Assembly: GCA_036971615.1 (NCBI GenBank)
Contig: JAYKKR010000005.1
Location: 1,426,001-1,490,000, forward strand
Direction of reading: 5' to 3'
Source of the DNA: Amyloporia xantha
Taxonomy: Eukaryota; Basidiomycota; Agaricomycetes; Polyporales; Adustoporiaceae
DNA length: 64,000 bases
In this document: positions 47,090-58,785 of the stretch, piece by piece
How the letters are laid out: each line of letters opens with the position of its first letter
Numbering within the stretch: the first letter of the stretch is position 1
The notes under the pieces: model-generated
Told to the model about the DNA's origin: nothing
The model's database searches: none
The model's input: only the letters and a program-made list of their open reading frames with translations
Program-made: the position numbers and the translations under genes

Positions 47090-48096
47090 TCATCCAAGAT
47101 ATCTCCAAATTAGGTAGAAACAGATGAACGTGAATACTGCACCGCCGAAGAAGATGTACATATCTTGAGTACTGGTGATAAAGGGCGTCAGCATGTACCT
47201 CCAGGCTCGCGAAGATCGCGTACCTCCTTCTCTCGATCCACCCAATCACATCCCTGCTGAGGCCGAGCGTATTTGCAGCATCCAGTAGCCGCCTTTGGGT
47301 CCCTTTCAGTACGTTCCGCTGGTCCACGAGGTCATCTAGCACCGCACGGCCTTGGGCGAGGAAGTCGTCTAGCCTTGCTTCCGTACTCTGAATAAATGTG
47401 TGCTCGTTTAAAGCATGTTGCTCCCGTAAAGATGACGTTGGGAGAGGGTTTGCACGGAAAGGAGACTCTGAGACCTCGGAAGAAGGTTGTGGTTGACCTG
47501 GCATAAACCGCCGTCGTGTATCGCCGACTGCTGGCGATAATGGCGTTGTGGAAGAAGACGATGCGGACAGGAGCTCAGAACGTGCTGCTGCCTCGTTCTG
47601 GTTGAACGTTACAATGACCGTAAGTTCAAAGAAGCTGTATGAGACACAGAGTCTCGAGGAGACTCACGTCGTTCTTTATCCGCTCAAACTGACCACGTAG
47701 CTCTGCATAATCCGCTCGAAACTTTTGTACGCGCCTGGTTTCAACATGTAGTGATCAGCTTGAAGTGCTCATTCATTACAAGGCTTTCCGGGTCAAAGAC
47801 AGGGGAGTACATACATGATGGCTTTCTCCTGCTTCGCCTTAATAATCTCTCTCTTGGCCATCGAGTCGTAGTCATCAATTGTCCGATGCATTGCTGCTAA
47901 CGATGCTGATATCTGCCCTGTCGAATGTTAGGACCACTCGTCGTACATCAATGCTTCTACTGCTAGAAGCGTTAAGGCCAAGGTAAAGTTTCGACAGACC
48001 TAACAGAGCTGCGGACTTGTCGCCATTGCGCAATCGTTCCAAGTCTGCTTGAATGGAATTCGTTTGGCGCACTCCAAGGGTATACAGCGAGTTCAT
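47090..48096 (-). CDS. BOS1: ER-Golgi Qb-SNARE Bos1 (membrin family)
   Basis: Model complement(join(47090..47171, 47224..47597, 47668..47734, 47815..47917, 48000..48096)), 240 residues. Bos1 works with Sed5, Bet1 and Sec22 in fusion of COPII vesicles. Seen: an N-terminal helical region from MNSLYTLGVRQTNSIQADLE through RTIDDYDSMAKREIIKAKQE, a Ser/Pro linker (PGQPQPSSEVSESPFRANPL), then the SNARE helix HTFIQSTEARLDDFLAQGRA to TLGLSRDVIGWIERRS, and a C-terminal anchor (FFGGAVFTFICFYLIWRYLG) with only a glycine exposed. Length and order match the family. It is divergent from the methyltransferase gene. Confidence 0.9.
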
Positions 48097-48441
48097 ATTT
48101 CGGGACTATGCAGGCAGATAGAAGACGAGAAACCAGAAATCATGCACAACCCAGGCTATAACTGACGTGGAGGACAATGTCAAGAGAGGGGGAACACTGC
48201 GCACGCCGCCGCAGACACCCCACACCAGGGATGCCAGTCGCAGTTGCGGTCCAATATTCTGCACGTGACTTACACGAGCGCGCAGACCCCGGCCGATCAA
48301 CTCTCCCAATTGCAAGTTAACGTTCTTGCCTTGTATCATGAAAGGATGGTGAGTCCGCGACACCGTTTTCGTCTTCACGCTAACAGATTCACTTAGGAGA
48401 GTATATCGGACGCTGTCCCCCACGAAGAAGACACCCATCCC
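48097..48441. promoter_or_regulatory. shared divergent promoter region, BOS1/RKM5-like
   Basis: 345 bp between the two start codons. No TATA box was identified. Open frames on the minus strand here have no match to Bos1. Confidence 0.4.
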
Positions 48442-49670
48442 ATGATAGATCCATGCGGACCCGTACGAGGTTCTTCCAAGCTAACTCGCGTGACGGACGC
48501 AGACGAAGAGGTCAGTGAAGTTCATATGCTAAGGTACAGCTAAGTCCCTCCCTGACATGTCTAAATCCTAATCACTTGCTCAGGTATTCTTGCTGTACAC
48601 CCGCTTGGCAGCGCGAGGACCTGTGGACGGATCGACCCCCTTTCGCGGACTCGGACATGTCAATTCGCACAAGGATACACTGACAATCGAATTAACCATC
48701 GAGATGCCAAATGAATTTGCTGGGTCCGGATCATCCGTTGGAACAGCGAAGAAGTCAAAAAAAGCTCGGCAGGAACGGACATTCTCAGTCGAGCTGGCCC
48801 AAGACAAGACCGCACTCCGAAGTCGCAAAGGGGATACCGGCAGCGTCCTCTGGCATGCAAGGTGGGTTTTCCCAAGGCTGTCACATAGTCTATGTGTCAC
48901 GTCAGGTCACTGACACTGACGCTCTGCTAGTGTTGATTTCGCACAGACAGTCCTCCGAGAACTCTACACACGAGCGCCGGATGCCCTCCTGGATCCTGCC
49001 TTACTCCAAGACTCTCACGTGTTGGAGCTAGGGTGAGGCTCTTCTGGTTTACCTGGTGTATTCTGAGCTTATCGCTAAGACGATGATCAAATTGTGGTAC
49101 CGCATGGTGCGCGGACGAACTTACAATCTGGCAAGGGCTGGTACAGGATTGCTCAGTATCGTCTTATCGCCTCTGGTATCGCGCTACACCGTGACGGACG
49201 TCAACGATCTCGTCCCTCTCATACGGAAGAATTTGGCGCTGAACCTACCGAAGTTCTTCCTTGCTCCTCATCCAAGTCGGCGTCCTACCTTCACACATGC
49301 AGATTCTGCACGACATAATAATGTGACCGCTGAAGCGCTGGACTGGTCGATCCTGCACACTGCCTCGCCATCTTCCCGCCAGAGACTCTTCACATACCCT
49401 CCAGTCGACTTGCTCTTGGTCGTAGATTGCATCTATCACCCGTCATTGCTACCCGCCTTGCTATCGACGATTGACTATCTTTCTGTGCCTGGCAAGACCG
49501 CGGTCCTTGTGGTCGTCGAACTCAGAGCGGAAGGTGTAGTCAGAGAGTTCTTGGAGAGCTGGTTGAGCCTATCGTCCGAAGGGGAGTGGCACATTTGGAG
49601 CATCGGCGATTTTTTGGAGGGACCGTACGCAGTCTGGATCGGGTGGAAAAACGCAAGTCTAACGTCGTAG
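48442..49670 (+). CDS. lysine methyltransferase, Rkm5-like (METTL21 family)
   Basis: Model join(48442..48510, 48584..48861, 48931..49032, 49136..49670), 304 residues. The SAM-binding glycine loop LELGAGTGLLSIVL spans the last splice, followed by YTVTDVNDLVPLIRKNLALN (acidic loop) and the catalytic-side motif DLLLVVDCIYHPSLLPALL. This is the layout of seven-beta-strand protein lysine methyltransferases; yeast Rkm5 modifies ribosomal protein L1. The first exon (MIDPCGPVRGSSKLTRVTDA) is assigned by phase and is less certain. Probably cytosolic. Confidence 0.85.
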
Positions 49671-49839
49671 CACATGTTAGGTACCCGTGTTGGCAGTTTG
49701 TACGGATCTTGCTGAACATCGTCTTGATATGATGTGACATACCGAGCAAATATGGCAAAGCCAGTCGACAATCGAATCAAGGGGAATAACCACCATTAAT
49801 CGAGAGCAAAAACAGATCTAAGCAATTGTCACAGAAATC

Positions 49840-50772
49840 CTATCGCCGTTTCCTCCGTTCTGCTCCCCCTTTCCTCGACGCCTTGCCCCCGGCTCTCTCA
49901 GCCTTCTCCGTTTTCCTCCGACGCTGTTTCATCCTGTCCGCCTTTCTAGCTGCGTTCGTTTGATATTTGACATCTTTGACCTTCGCCCCAGTTTTTGCTT
50001 TCAACTTGTTGCGGTCAACAGCGGTCTTGTCTTTCAGCTTAGCTCCCGGAAGCGCATTGCCTGATGGTGGAGCCCTTTTGCTGCGGGAACTATTATACAG
50101 CTCCTGGACCGCGACATCAGAGCCAGTTGTTGGCCGCGGATGGCTTGCGCCGTGTATGAGTTCGTCAGGATCGAAGTCTTCGACGACCGTCACTGTCGCT
50201 ACCTGCTCCTCGTATTCGTACTCGTCTTCTTGCTCCTTTCTCTTTCCCTTGTCAGGAGAGCCGGCACCTACGATGCCGGACCATTCCGTCTCACTATCCT
50301 GCTCATCTGCATATCGAGAACTTAAGTACACGACCACACGCGGATGGGATAGTCCAGACGCACCAGCGTAGCCTCCATATGCCCTCTCTGTCTCCTCGGC
50401 ATTTTGAACGGCGCGTTCTGCGAGTAGTTGCCGTTTCTATGGGTAGTGTAAATCAGTCCTCTGCGACAAACAGAAGCGGACAAGGAACGCACTTCTCTTC
50501 GAGCCTCTAACCGCTCTTGTTTCTCCTCTCTCTTGAGCCTTCTTTTTGGCTGCCTCCTTCTTCTGTACCTTCCGCTTGTGAAACCCTGTCAGGAATTCCC
50601 TGCCGAGATGGAGGCAACCTCAGCAATAACGGTGGCGGGCTGTTCGACCGGTTACTAACCTGCGAGCATCATCGTCAAATACGACCTCTTTGATTTGCTC
50701 CTTCTTTGCCCGCTTCTTCGCGGCGATAATGTTGTGTGATTTCGTTAAGACGGCTAGATTGGACGAGGCCAT
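49840..50772 (-). CDS. Rrp17/Nol12-like nucleolar protein, apparent frameshift
   Basis: Exons complement(49840..50436, 50493..50599, 50660..50772). Family signature: VVFDDDARREFLTGFHKRKV, then a Lys/Glu helix. Yeast Rrp17 is a 5'-3' exonuclease in large-subunit rRNA processing. The expected chain continues KKKAQER into KQERLEARREKRQLLAERAV, but in this sequence the two halves lie in different frames, offset by one base within the GA run at 50521-50536. The exon 3 tail (GGYAGASGLSHPRVVVYLSS, acidic middle, Lys/Arg-rich end ERRKRR) is intact. Either a base was lost in sequencing or assembly, or this copy is broken. A 64-nt intron skipping the helix would also restore frame but would remove conserved residues. 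Confidence 0.72.
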
Positions 50773-52491
50773 GGATCCGAGGCAGCTTGTGGTTGAATAA
50801 TGCGCGAGCACCGAGCTGCCGGCGGCGACCCCTTGGAGAGATCTCAGCGAACCACGTGGTCTCAGGAAACACCGCCAAGCTGCAGCTTCCGATCGTTCAG
50901 TATGTGACTGCGCACTGCGCAGTAAGTTCGCGTTCAATAAACACTCACATTATTCTGTGACCGTCCAGCGCTGTCCACTGGCTCGGCGACCGCAACTGGG
51001 AGACGACAAGCACGTACTGACAAGTCGACAATGGGGCAGACTGTCTCTGAGAGAGATCTGCCACGGTGACTAAGGTATATGTCTGAGTTGCTTAGATATC
51101 GATACGCGCAGGTGAGCACATGCTACCAGACCTTGTTCAAAGCTGCCACTCGCTTTGCAGGATCTGCTTCCGAGTCTCACGGGTCGGATTCCTCTCAAAC
51201 GTTTTTCCTGTTTTGCCGTCTATACCAGTCGCTATCGGCGCTCCTGGAGGCTTGTCAGGTCTGGCGGTATCACATTGTGCCTACCCTAGTACTGTTATGC
51301 AAAATATCTCACATTCTTCAGGCACTCTCTGTTCAAACTCCTCCTCGCTTTACGCCTGTAGACGGGTCTGGTCGTATCGAGATTTGTACTCGCGAGGTGC
51401 CACGAAGCGTAGAGCGTCGACGTCGTAAGCAGCGTTTGTGTCTCCTGTTTGTCAAACGTTGGGATGGTGTGTAAGCTTCTTTGTACAGGACGCGAATAGT
51501 CTGGGCGATTAGATAGCAATTCTGCGTTCTGTCCTGCCGGCTCTTGCTAAGAGTGGTGCCGACGGAATATCGTATATGGAAGCATCTCCATATGCAACGG
51601 CCACGTCTATCTCGTGTGACCAATGGCCTGCTGCTTGCCGTTGCCGAAGTGGGGAAGCTATGTATGTCGTATCGTTTCATTTGCGGGTCCATGATTTCTC
51701 GATTTGTGCCTTTCAGTCTCCCGCATTCTCGAAGCGACCAGATTAGTCCAGTGGGACGAAAACCCGTGTCTCACGCTATCATACCATGGTGCCCGAGAAC
51801 TTTCCGTGCAGGGGACACAGTCCATATGGATTTCATAGATATGGGAGCCTGCAAATTCACGAGTGGGCGCCCTCGTCTAACGCGGATATTTATCTCACTA
51901 CGTACACGGTAGTGCCACCAGCGCCGAGGCGTCGTATCTTCTGTGACCACGATAGACGACATTAGTGTCCGATCGGAGAGTATAACACACATATTCAGTC
52001 GTGATTCTGTTTGGCCTGTCTCGCACGCGTCAATAACAAGTCCTTAAAGTTGCAGATGCTACGAGATTTTGCTCGCTAACATGACATTGCTCAAACAGGT
52101 CCGGTACATTATCATATTTCAAACGCGCAGACGCTAGGCATGAAATCGACCACATGTTTTGAATCCTCAGCGAACACGGCGTTTTTGAAGTAGGCCCGTC
52201 GTGTGATCAGGCGAAGGGTGACACTCGCCGGACCAGGTCTGTCAAACTCCTCCTCGTAAACGATCGGGCGAGCTTGGCGCATCTTTGCCACTTTCGCCGA
52301 TTCATCTGGATCCTGGTCGCGTGTTCTTCGTACCTGGAGGTGGAACTCCCGCGATAAGACGTACGGCGACATACGGCGCCGTGCTTCCAATGAGCAAATG
52401 AAGTCCTTATCGCATGGGCGGACCAGTGTGAATAAGAAGCAAGCATTCGGGACTCTAACGGATCCTCAACTCCTTCTCCCCTCGTCTCGTC
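50773..52491. other. unassigned region, possible gene relic
   Basis: About 1.7 kb upstream of the OPT transporter gene. Plus-strand frames at 51079-51474 and 51544-51912 and a minus-strand frame at 52112-52390 (EEEFDRPGPASVTLRLITRR) have moderate coding look. I could not build a phase-consistent gene or recognise a family. The segment also holds the promoters of both flanking genes. Confidence 0.3.
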
Positions 52492-55400
52492 ATGTCAAGC
52501 GTCCCCGGCGACCACGAGAGCGCCAGCGTCAGCTCCCTTTCAGGGAACGACAAGCTGGACGCCGAGAAGGGTGGTATGTAACCCTGATTTATGTGGTGTT
52601 GCGGGAATGGCTGACGCTAGCACCAGCTGTCCATGAGGCCGTCCCCGTTGTCGACTTCGACGACCCGAATCTCGACAAGGATGCCATCGAATTCGGTAGG
52701 TGCACTCAGCGTATGACCGGGAAGTTGCTCTAATGCAGGTGGTATTCCAGAGGACGACTCGCCTTACCCAGAAGTTCGTTCAGCTGTGGCCAACACCGAT
52801 GATTTTGATATGCCCGTGACGACTCTGCGCGCATGGGTCATTGGTATCATCTGGGCCATGATCATTCCCGGCATGAACCAGTTCTTCTTTTTCCGTTACC
52901 CGTCCGTCAGCGTTGGAAGCGTAAGGCCTTCCTGCATCTGTGCTCTGCACTTTCTAAATCTATCCCTGTAGTTCGTATCCCTGCTGATTTCCTTCCCAAT
53001 TGGTCGAGCATGGGCGAAGTTCATGCCGAAAGTGAAGATCTTTGGTGTATCTCTCAATCCGGGGCCCTTTACTATTAAGGAGCACGTCTTGATCACCATT
53101 ATGGCGAACGTCGGCTCTGGCTCTGCATATGCGGTGGGTTTCTTCTATAGGTATCGCTGGTCTACAAGTTCTGATTAGAAAACATAGACGGATATCGTTG
53201 CGGTCCAGCGAGTGTATTACAACCAGGACTACAATTTCGGATGTGAGTTCCGGTTGCCTGCATAAATGCATGTTGATGCGAGCGTTGTGGCTTCTAGACC
53301 AATGGATGGTTGTTATGAGTACACAACTGGTGTGTAGCCCCAAACGGTTATGTCATTGTGCAGCATCTAAGTGTGAATTTTTCAGATCGGGTTCTCCATC
53401 GGTGGTATTCTTCGACGCTTCCTGGTGCAACCTTCCTCCATGAGTTCGTCGACATCATTGTGCTTTACGGTTCGCGTCGTCTAATTCCCACTTCTGCAGT
53501 TTGGCCCTCAAATTTGGTCACCTGCGCTCTGTTCAACACGTTGCACCACCAACAGTATGCAGGTATGGGTAAGCGAGGTGGTATCAGCCGTGAACGCTTC
53601 TTCTGCTATGTGTTCATCGGCTCGGCCTGCTGGTACTGGTTCCCGGACTACATTTTCCAAGCGTTGTCGTACTTCAACTGGGTTTGCTGGATCGTGCCAG
53701 ATAACGTGGTTGTTAACCAGCTCTTCGGTTATTCGAGTGGTTTGGTGCGTGCTTGTTTATCGAATTCGGGCCTTTTTACTAAGCCTATTGCGTTTTAGGG
53801 AATGTCTTTGATCACTTTTGATTGGGCGCAAGTAAGTCGATCTCCTCCGATCATGATGAGAACCTTTTGACAGACTGCGGTCAGATCTCCTACATTGGAT
53901 CTCCTCTTCCTACTCCATGGTGGGCAGAGGCAAACATCTTTGTGGGATTCGTGTTCTTCTTCTGTAAGTTTCCGATCGGATATGGCTAGAGATTACAGGC
54001 TCAGTCAAAATGCAGGGATCCTTACGCCGATTCTGTACTACACGAACACCTGGTACAGCGCATGGTTACCGTAAGTCCTACCACAGCAATTACCCCTGCG
54101 AATACTTGTTGATGTTTGGCTTCGCACGCAGAATGTCATCCCGGACATCATTCGACCGATGGGGCAATACTTACGACATCAGTAACATTACAAATGCCGA
54201 CGCTTCATTCAATGAGGAGAAATACAAGGCGTACAGCCCGTTGTTCTTGTCGACAACGTTTGCGATGTCATATGGTCTCTCTTTCGCGTCGATCACCTCT
54301 ATCATCACGCATACTATTCTCTACTTCCGGAAGCAGATCTGGGTGCAATCCCGCCGCTCGATGCAGGAGCAGCCGGATATTCACGCCAGACTGATGTCAA
54401 AGTATCGCCAGGTGCCTGAGTGGTGGTATGCGTCTCTGATGGGTGCGTTGATTTAAAGCTTACCGGTTGTATGATGCTGACGATCATCGACCACCAGTCC
54501 TGATGTTTGTTTTCGGAGTCGTATCGATCGAGGTTTGGCACACGGAGTTCCCAGTCTGGGCCTTCGTACTGAGTCTGTTGATTGGTACGCTTTTGCACAA
54601 CTAGTTGCGTGATACTTTTGATTTACTGATTATGCCAATATATAGCATTCTTCTACTGTGTCCCAGTAGGAATGATTCAGGCCATTACGAACCAGCAGCT
54701 CGGTCTTAAGTCAGTGTTTGTGGTTTATTGCTAGAGGCCATGTTCTGATCTGTTTCGCTTTTAGTGTCATTACGGAGTTGATCATTGGTTATGCGTTGCC
54801 CGGAAGGCCGATCGCCATGATGATGTTCAAGACCTGGGGCTACATTACCATGGCCCAAGCGCTGCAGTTCACGTCCGACTTCAAGTTGGGCCACTATATG
54901 AAGATCGCCCCTCGCCCAATGTTCTGGTGCCAAGTTGTTGCAACTGTCATTGCTGGCACCGTCCAGCTTGGTGTACAATCTTGGATGTTTACCAACATTC
55001 CTGATATGTGCTCGTCGAGCCAGTCGAACCACTTCATTGTGAGTTTGAAACGCACACCATCCGCGCATTGATTCTTAAGTTTTGTTCTTCGCAGTGCCCC
55101 TCCACAGAGGTGTTTGGAACGGCGTCCTTCATTTGGGGAGTCATTGGTCCTAGGCGCCAGTTCTCTGCAGGGGAGATCTACTAGTAAGCTTGTCATGAAT
55201 GTCATTTGCGCACGCGACTGAAGACCCATTTCTCTAATAGCGGTTTAGTGTGGTTCTTCCTGGTCGGAGCCTTGTGCCCATTGGCCGCCTATCTCATCTC
55301 GTTGAAGTGGCCAAACTCCTTTATGAAATACGTGAACTTCCCTGTCATCTTCAGCGGTACTGGCGCTATTCCCCCGGCCAGTGCTGTCAACTACGTCCCT

Positions 55401-55792
55401 TGGGCTATTGTTGGGTTCATCTTCAACTACGTCATTCGCAGGCGTCACTTTGCATGGTGGACGAAATACAACTGTCAGTTTTGCGACATGCATGATCTGT
55501 ACATCAGAGCTGACTTAGACTGCTAGATGTCCTATCTGCGGGCCTTGACTCGGGTGTCGCTGTGATGATTATTATTATATTCTTCTGCGTTCAGTATCCT
55601 AGGGACGGGACGATCGGCGCCAGCACCATTCTGAACTGGTGGGGTAACACGGTCTCTTTCGATAATGCGGACGGCCGATCTGCCAGCTACAAAGTTCTGG
55701 GTCCCGGGCAAACCTTTGGGTATGTCACATCTGCAATCGAATTCACTTTAGTCAGAATAGTTGACATTTCTCACAGACCCACTACCTGGTAA
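52492..55792 (+). CDS. OPT-family oligopeptide transporter
   Basis: A 19-exon model of 771 residues: join(52492..52570, 52627..52695, 52739..52920, 52972..53133, 53188..53242, 53298..53329, 53386..53443, 53500..53744, 53799..53831, 53885..53963, 54016..54070, 54132..54442, 54498..54584, 54646..54709, 54765..55038, 55095..55183, 55241..55473, 55527..55719, 55777..55792). Family motifs: AWVIGIIWAMIIPGMNQFFF, NPGPFTIKEHVLITIMANVG near residue 143, TDIVAVQRVYYN, KIFGVSLNPGPF, LFLSTTFAMSYGLSFASI and, late, IPPASAVNYVPWAIVGFIFN. There are about 14-16 hydrophobic helices, consistent with a plasma-membrane proton-coupled uptake system for small peptides. The acidic N-terminus is cytosolic. The last exon is 16 nt and encodes the final PTTW. 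Confidence 0.92.
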
Positions 55793-56090
55793 CGACATAA
55801 GTATTTTTTCTCTGGTTTTGTACTTTAGCAGATTTGTAGTAGGTACACAACAACTGTACGAAGATATGATTACTTTAGAATTTAGAATGCGAGCGACGTC
55901 GTGCCTGGTCGGTGCGGCGATTAGTTTGGACTGAAGGCAAACGTAATGCGCCGGATGATAATGATCGCGCTACCTAGTAGCACTACTTAACTGCTTCTGA
56001 AACTAGAGATAAGGAATTACACACAAATATAGGCCGATCGCTCTACTCCCAGGTACGCAGCACACGAGTCAGTCTGCAGATTACTCGAGG

Positions 56091-56097
56091 TATAAAG
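56091..56097 (+). promoter_or_regulatory. TATA box upstream of the MBL-fold gene
   Basis: TATAAAG lies 130 nt upstream of the ATG at 56221, in an intergenic stretch (55793-56220) that otherwise shows nothing. Confidence 0.5.
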
Positions 56098-56220
56098 GGG
56101 AAAGCAGTAGTCTCGTAAGTGTCAGCTCGCATTCCAACCCTTTACCTGACCCAGTCGCCGGTAAGCGTCTATCCCAAGAACCATTTCAAAGCGAATACTG
56201 ATGTCGACAACGAAGCCAAC

Positions 56221-57102
56221 ATGAGCCTCCCTCTCCCAGCTAAAAATCAAGCGTACTACACTATCTCTGCATTAGAAGCGGGCCAGGTGGACGTACCGCT
56301 TGCGCAGATTGTGGATACAGCGAAAGAAGACGATATCGCACGTTTTCCCTGCCTCGCGTTCCTCCTGCGCCACTCCACGAAAGGGAGTACTTTCGTATTC
56401 GACCTTGGCACGCGCAAAGATTGGGAAGAGGCACTGCCACCGGTCCTCGTCAACGCTGTTAAACGCTGGTATCACGTCGAAGTGCCCCAAGATGCGATAG
56501 AATCGCTGCAGAAAGGCGGATACGAGCCATCGCAGATCGATTACGTCTGCCTCTCCCATGTCCACTTTGACCACCAAGGCGACACTAGACCCTTCACCAA
56601 AGCGACATTCGTCACCGGTGAAGGCACACGTCCCCTCGTGTCTCCCGGCTATCCTGCGGACCCAGGCGCCATGTTTCTGAGTTCTCTGCTTCCACCCGAG
56701 AGAACAAGATACATATCGCACGATGAGATGTCGCCGGTGGGCCCGTTCCCACACGGACTCGATTTCTTCGGCGATGGGAGCCTGTACATCGTGGACACTC
56801 CAGGACACCTGCCGGGCCACCTTGGTGTCCTTGCGAGAACATCTCCGGACGGAGGCTGGGTGTTCCTTGCAGGAGACGCAGCGCACGATTGGCGTCTGAT
56901 CACCGGAGAGGCGCAGATTGCCGACACGGAGCGTTTTGGCTGCTCGCATCGGGACAAGAAGACAGCAGCGGAGACCATCGAGCAAATTCGAGCGGTATCG
57001 CAGCTGCCAAGAGTGAGGGTACTCATAGCTCACGACGTGCCTTGGTACAAGAGCAACAAGGATGGACCAGGGTTTCTACCGGGGAATATTGAGTCGTTGT
57101 GA
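56221..57102 (+). CDS. metallo-beta-lactamase-fold hydrolase (lactonase-like)
   Basis: Single exon, 293 residues, from the first in-frame ATG; the frame stays open upstream without an ATG. Zinc motif VCLSHVHFDHQGD (HxHxDH), then VDTPGHLPGHLGVL, VFLAGDAAHDW and a C-terminal VLIAHDVPWY. These four blocks match the MBL branch containing N-acyl-homoserine-lactone lactonases and related fungal proteins. Lactone hydrolysis is an inference from that branch. It has no introns, unlike nearly all its neighbours, and no relatedness to the MBL gene at 44398 beyond the fold. Confidence 0.85.
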   Translation: MSLPLPAKNQAYYTISALEAGQVDVPLAQIVDTAKEDDIARFPCLAFLLRHSTKGSTFVFDLGTRKDWEEALPPVLVNAVKRWYHVEVPQDAIESLQKGGYEPSQIDYVCLSHVHFDHQGDTRPFTKATFVTGEGTRPLVSPGYPADPGAMFLSSLLPPERTRYISHDEMSPVGPFPHGLDFFGDGSLYIVDTPGHLPGHLGVLARTSPDGGWVFLAGDAAHDWRLITGEAQIADTERFGCSHRDKKTAAETIEQIRAVSQLPRVRVLIAHDVPWYKSNKDGPGFLPGNIESL

Positions 57103-58785
57103 TGTAGGCTTCTGTGAGGTGCGTATGCGTATTCTGCATTAAATGTGACGTCGTGACGTACGGATTTTCACACCTCATTATACTCAGTTGTATTTTTTCT
57201 GTTGAAGGGAATTGAGGGCTACTCTCCCGATCTGTGCGTTTACCACTAGCAGCTCTCTAGACCGATGGCGAAGGAACAGCGACACGGAGAACAGACTCAC
57301 TGAAAAATCCAGCCCTCACTCCTCTATTAGATCCCAGAACTGTACATTCTGCATACATTATCTTTTTTGATTGGGAATATAAGCCAATACAGCGTAATTT
57401 CAGATTCGGCCAACCAGTCGAACCTCGGCGTGGGCCGAATGATCATCGAAGGACTTATCACTCCAGGAAGACCCGCACTGCCTCCTCTATGAGGTCGGCA
57501 CTGGCGGTAAATTGACCTTATAACGGAGTCGCCCAAATCTATCAAAGGTGTCGAACAGGCCTTTGTGAGCAGCCAGCAGGGGAAGAGAGTCTGACACTCA
57601 GATTCCGGTGGCGCGTGCGTGGGCGCGGCAGTCATGTGATGAGCACCTTCAGACAAATATGGGAACTTTGTCTGCCTATTATGGAAGCCGGCCAAGTTCA
57701 ACAGCGCATCATCTCAGTCACCCACAATCTCAGTCACCCACACCCGAACACTTGAGGCGAATAAGTAGTCTTCTTTCATTAATCCTCTTTGATTGAAGAT
57801 GGTAATAAAGTGAGCAACGGAAGCAGCATACATATCCTAGTTTCTCCTTATTCAAGACATTCACGAGATCAGGTCCCGCTCAGCACAATTCGCATTTGCA
57901 GTTTCGAATTATAAGCAATACTTCAACACTGATTTATAGTTGCAATGGAGATGTGCTTAGCTTGTGAGCTGTAGCCTCAGGCATAGGCAGAATACCGGCA
58001 CTCCCAATGGCGTATCCCAATCTAGATTCAGATACGACCCTGATCGGCAATGCCGCCTAATTCAAACGCAGCGTTATAGGTTCGTTTCTCCAGCGAATAC
58101 ACAGACAAGCTCACATAAATTTCGCCGATCTGTCATTGGTCCCCGTGCATCAGCATCTATTACTTTCAGCGCAGTTTATTCGGGAATGAACTCGAGTGCG
58201 ACAATCCTGGAATACTCAAACTGAGATCACAACTCCTCGAGTCGCTTCAGTCTTCATGCATGGCATGCGATTTCAAAAATATGACCCAATCCTTCATTTC
58301 GATTTAGCCGAGTTGGGAGGACGCACATGGTCGCAGCGACCAGCCGTCGCGTATGGCTGGTGGACAGGAACGGTGGCACTGTAAACTTTCTGAAGTATAA
58401 GTTTGGATATTGGAAATTACCTTGACGTAGCGTTCGTACTAGCAAGTGCAGCAACATGCTGCCACATGAATGACAGCTTTCAAAGGGCATAGCATATTCA
58501 GAATGAGCAGGTCCGGTTAGCGCCAGCCAAGCGCTTGAAAAGTATACTTAGATCGATTAGATAGACTGGTTCGCTTAGAATGATCTCAATTATGTCAAGA
58601 GGGACGGACATCAACGGTTCGGCAGACTCAACAGCGATGTCTTCGCCAGTAAAGCAAGTGTAACCCGGCCAACAATTTCCCTCTCGCTTCCGGGCGCGCG
58701 GTCGCCTCAAAACTCCCGCGCCAGCGGCCATTCCCTCTTTTCTTCTCAGCGAACCTCTCGCCATCTCTAGTCGCCGGCGTAGACG
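57103..58785. other. intergenic region
   Basis: About 1.7 kb without a supported gene. A direct repeat tctcagtcacccaca occurs twice near 57713-57743. Minus-strand frames across 58498-58980 overlap the FAM72 gene and are shadows. Confidence 0.45.

Noticed and set aside
56272..57033. 253-codon minus-strand frame over the second MBL-fold gene
   Set aside because: Antisense shadow; the plus strand carries the complete zinc-binding motif set.
57327..57701. 124-codon minus-strand frame in the 57-58.8 kb gap
   Set aside because: No recognisable domain and no continuity with neighbouring exons.
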